Part shown: piece after piece, positions 60,421 through 64,000 of the stretch
Layout: each line of letters opens with the position of its first letter
Position numbering within the stretch: position 1 is the first letter of the stretch
Origin: Paracamarosporium sp. OC-R06-R3
Lineage: Eukaryota > Ascomycota > Dothideomycetes > Pleosporales > Didymosphaeriaceae
Direction: 5' to 3'
Length of the DNA stretch: 64,000 nt
Assembly (NCBI GenBank): GCA_019828545.1
Contig: JACVRA010000109.1
Span: forward strand, 310,001 to 374,000
Program-made: the position numbers and the translations under genes
Notes under the pieces: generated by a model
The model's input: only the letters and a program-made list of their open reading frames with translations
Told to the model about the DNA's origin: nothing
Databases searched by the model: none

Positions 60421-63250
60421 ACTCTACTCCACAACCCCACGGCCTGCGATCGGACCGATTGGTCCAAATCTCCACTCAAGAGATGGATGTCCATGGATAA
60501 TGAATCGCTTATCCACTTCTCAGTCTGTGCGGAATCGCTTCTGCCTAGACTTGTAGATGGGCCCTCTGTGGCAGTGAGTGTTAGACCGAAACCTGGGCTG
60601 AACCACATTTGAATGTGGAGATGTGCTCGGCATCTTCCATACTGGCGCAACTTCTGGGCCGTGCAAAGCGTAGACGCATACGTGTCGCGCGAGCCTACTT
60701 GTATGGCTTCCAGCGTCCATGGCTGCAGCTACCTGCGAGACTCTGGAAAGATCCGAGGAGAAAAGCACCGACGCTGTAATAGTGACACGGGCGACGAACA
60801 CTGCGCGAGGATCTGACAAGCGCACGCGGTCCTTGGATTTCTGTACGTTTCGTCTGATCCAACACTGTTCTTCCTCGAAGCTTCCAATCCGACAGCCAAA
60901 CGAAACAGCAAGGAATTTGAGCGATTGTCGCCAATGAGCAAGATAGATAACATCAACCAGCCATCCCTCCCTCCCTCGCGCTTACCCAGGGACCCGGGTA
61001 CTTGTTCCCGTTTGCTACATATAGTAGTCATTTCGCTATCTTTACTAGCCGTCTCACGCTATGCATCGCATCTTCCTCGCACATGCCCTACACTCCACGC
61101 CGTCAATCCACGATATACACCATGGCGCCGTAGCCCCCAGCCTTCCCCACACCACTAACGCTCAAGACCCTCATCATACTAGCCCAGGACCTAGGACCAG
61201 CGATACAGACGAAAACCAAGGGTCGACCCTGACAAGTCAATGCCAGAAGTCCTATGGAATATCCCGTGCTTCAGCCACGGATACAATAGCACCCCCCGCT
61301 TCTCTGCGTATATGTGCTCAGCGCACTAGAGCACTGTACACCGGATTCCATAGCGCTGTTCCACACTCTCGTAAAAGCTAAGGCCCCCGCTCTAGCAGCT
61401 TCCTGGCACACTGTGGCTGGCAGCGATGCGGAGCGCTTCGCAGGCGTTCTATCCGCGAGCCGAAACACCGTGCGTCTCGCTTTAATGCGCCGTAGTACTT
61501 GGTCCGGCGCGTCGTTGACGTGCCTAGGGGGAGACTGTCGCCGCTGTCGCACGGCAGGGTAGTCTGTAGTCCGCGTCCTTGGAGGCGCTGCGCGTATGGC
61601 GGCGCTTGCTGGCTAGGTGGGTATGCTTGGGTAGTAGGTGCATAGATGGTTGTTATCTACACTGGTGTAGTGGGTCATGTAGTTAGGCAATGGTGTTGAG
61701 TGTACGCTAGTAAGATGGAGGATGAGGGATTGCGTGAAGGTGTGTCGTGAAGATCGCTGTCTTGAAAGCGGACTTGTGAGCTGCTTTGCTATCGAACCTC
61801 TGGTGGCAATGATGCATAGTATAGAGAGAGCGCGAGTTGTTAGACTGCAGCAAATGACACAAGGTGTTTTCCATGTCCCAAGAAGTAATTACAATTGCGC
61901 GTAAGCAGTAGAGTGATGTCTATCTGAAGAACGCGCAATTGTTCAACAACCGTGTCTACCTATCGCCTCTATTTACCACGGCAGATTACGTCTTTATCAA
62001 CCAGAGTGAGGTCTTTCCTTCAACACAAGGGTGATTCCGATCAGAGATGACGGAAAAGACACTAAAGCGAAGCCACGACCGTTGCGTTTCTAACTAATAC
62101 CCTCGGGTCTGAGTAAGATTCGCAATACGCAGGAGTCTGTCAGGTTGGTATTAAGGTCTGAAGTCCCGATGCCACGTGTCGAGACGGACGTGCTCATCTT
62201 GAAGCCGAGGCGTAGTACGCGCTGGTTAGCACTTGGAGTCGAATCTAGGGCAGGATCTTAGTGTGCGTGAGGCGGCTTGACGGCGCTTCGAGTCCCACGG
62301 TTGAGATCTTCCTTACATAATTCAGTTCTTGTGTGTTTTGTCTCCTTGACTACTCTCCCGCTCCACGGAGATGGTTCTTAAACGCACTGATACTTGGGTA
62401 ATAGATAGTGTCATTATCTCGTTCGTTACGGAATATTACAGATTATGACATCTTTCCCCAGCTTCCGGATCGGAATCGTGCAACGATTGAAAGCATCATT
62501 CACCTCTCATATCCGGCCCGTTCGTTCAGTTTTAAATGATTGAAATCTGGACCAATCTTCCATAACAATATGAAGCTGCCTACGAATGACAATAAGCCTA
62601 AAGCGTAATTGGTACACGGAATTTTAGGGCTCATTGGGAAATTGAGCCGGAACTGCAGCTTCTGTGCTAGACTATATAAATACGGATATCATAAGAAAGT
62701 AACGATATTCGTAGGGAGTACACTACATCTTACGAATGTGTTGTTCTTTCTCTTTGAACCATATCTTGCAGGGTAACGCCTTATAGAATAGACTGACGGG
62801 TCGAGTATTTCCCGTCGATTAAGTACTGTAGAGCTGATGTGTAGTACGATGAGTACAAGAGTAGCAACCCAAAGCTGAAGAATAGTTTGCGCGACTATCT
62901 ACTAATAATTCGTCTTCCTTCGTAGGTGGACGGCCGGATCTAGGATGCAGATAGTATTGTGTATGGAATATGGAATTTCTGAGACTCATGGAGGTGGCGA
63001 CAATGAAGTATGAGTGTATCCTGCTATAGACAAGCACTACATAATATGGGTGAGTGATGGAGCTCTGAATTGCATAAGTAAAAGATGTGAGGCTATCAGA
63101 GAGCCGACCTCCGCGTCACGTGAAGTTTGCGCTAGAACTACTTTGGTAAACGCGATACGTCGCGAGCGCGACTTTCGATTTACAGTCTGCGCGTCCACTG
63201 CCGCAGCTCTACGTCAACGAGTCGATCTCTGCGCATTTCTAACTGTCAAC

Positions 63251-64000
63251 ATGTAAGCTGCTTTGCTGCACTCAGATGCTCTTTGTTTATCTCCAGGCTG
63301 ACTGAACATCTGCAGGGAGGCCTTCAATGACATTTACCTCAACCTCTCCAAGAAGCACGGTGTGACCCGTTTCGCAGAGTCAGGCTTCGGTTGGAAGCCC
63401 ACGAGCGGCAGCGATGGCGGCACCTTCACGCTCGATGCCTCGAAAATAGTGTCTGCACAATGGAGTCGGGCCGCGAGAGGATGGGAGATCAAGGTGCTTT
63501 CCCGAGACCAGAATGAGGGCATCATCCAGCTCGACGGCTTCAAGCAAGATGTACGGTGGCAACGCACATAACACGAGCGGTGGTATCTGACGGTGTTAGG
63601 ACTACGACCGCATTGCGAAGCTCTTCAAGGTCTGGTATAGCGTAAACTTGGAGAGCAAAGAGCACGCCCTCCGCGGCTGGAACTGGGGCAAGGCCGAGTT
63701 TGGTAAGGCCGAGCTCTCCTTCAACGTCGCAAACCGCCCTGCATTCGAGGTGCCGTACACCGAGATCTCAAATACGAACCTGGCGGGCAAAAACGAGGTG
63801 GCAGTCGACTTCTCGGCACCCAACGAGAACGGTGCTGACAACAACGGGCATCTTGGAGGGGCCAAATTCCGCGGCAAGAAGTCCACGGGCGCAAAAGACC
63901 AACTTGTCGAGATGCGTTTTTACATTCCTGGTGTGGCATCCAAGAAAGAAAAGAACGACGATGGCGAAGACGTCGAGGACGGCGAACAGGGCGAGGAACA
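63251..64000 (+). CDS. POB3: FACT complex subunit Pob3 (SSRP1 family), 5' part, cut by the right edge
   Basis: FACT is the histone chaperone that reorganises nucleosomes during transcription and replication. Exons 63251-63252, 63316-63550 and 63600 to the edge. The first coding exon appears to be just AT: the sequence AACAT meets a GTAAGC donor, and after a CTGCAG acceptor at 63315 the next exon starts GGAGGCC, giving ATG GAG GCC and the family's N-terminus MEAFNDIYLNLSKKHG. The following blocks are typical of the SSRP1/Pob3 N-terminal domain: GFGWKPTSGSDGGTFTLDAS, WSRAARGWEIKVLSRDQNEG, GFKQDDYDRIAKLFKVWYSV, LRGWNWGKAEFGKAELSFNV and QLVEMRFYIPG. The frame runs into an acidic linker at the window end. 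The middle PH domains and C-terminus lie outside. Confidence 0.92.

Larger units (their letters stand above)
57794..63250. other. 5.5-kb gene-poor region
   Basis: No recognised gene. A 200-codon plus frame at 58151-58804 lacks a good ATG and any domain. Pyrimidine-rich, leader-like stretches occur near 60040-60270 and 61020-61110. Two small frames that follow ATGs near such regions are listed separately with low confidence. The stretch from 61.6 to 63.2 kb is AT-richer and shows nothing but short open frames. An A-box-like and B-box-like pair near 62220-62290 was examined and rejected as a tRNA. Confidence 0.45.

Noticed and set aside
62215..62300. Possible tRNA with TGGTTAGCAC (A-box-like) and CTTCGAGTCC (B-box-like)
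   Set aside because: Spacing is too long for an intron-less tRNA, the D and T stems do not pair, and no acceptor stem closes.

Overview
This window is nuclear DNA of a filamentous ascomycete. Genes are compact, introns are mostly 47-56 nt with GT..AG ends and recognisable CTRAY-type branch sites, coding GC is moderate to high, and the gene set (Swc3, Gpc1, an AA11-type LPMO, a cAMP-receptor-like GPCR, an SrpA-like peroxidase) is typical of Pezizomycotina. A Dothideomycete, probably Pleosporales, is my best guess; that is inference without a database search. I found no convincing tRNA, rRNA, CRISPR array or intact transposon.

Left part (0-20 kb). After a partial unknown open frame at the left edge and a G-poor noncoding block, two sulfate-assimilation genes lie head to tail on the minus strand: ATP sulfurylase (7 exons, 573 aa) and PAPS reductase (2 exons, 298 aa). 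Next come a UFL1-like protein (UFM1 E3 ligase family, minus), mitochondrial ribosomal protein uS14m/Mrp2 and an Arb2-domain protein (both plus), a PDCD5 homologue and a single-pass cell-surface protein (both minus), and the SWR1 subunit Swc3 (plus).

Middle part (20-39 kb). Secreted and environment-facing functions dominate: an AA11-like LPMO with a repetitive linker, a GPCR of the cAMP-receptor-like class, an SrpA-like haem peroxidase, a secreted intradiol dioxygenase and a membrane-anchored arylesterase/paraoxonase. Between them are long gene-poor stretches with decayed genes: the tail of an integral membrane protein at about 22.7-23.1 kb, and a gene broken by frameshifts and TAG stops at 37.4-38.2 kb.

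Right part (39-64 kb). Housekeeping genes return: Gpc1 (minus) and the cohesin subunit Smc1 (plus) share a promoter region, followed on the minus strand by two unnamed coiled-coil proteins and 6-phosphogluconolactonase. From about 54 kb the window is gene-poor, with one small cysteine-rich protein and a few tentative small open frames. It ends in the 5' part of POB3 (FACT complex), whose start codon appears to be split by an intron.

Exon coordinates were worked out by hand from reading-frame continuity, splice signals and remembered family sequences. The multi-exon models of recognised families sum to whole codons; models flagged as tentative are much less certain.
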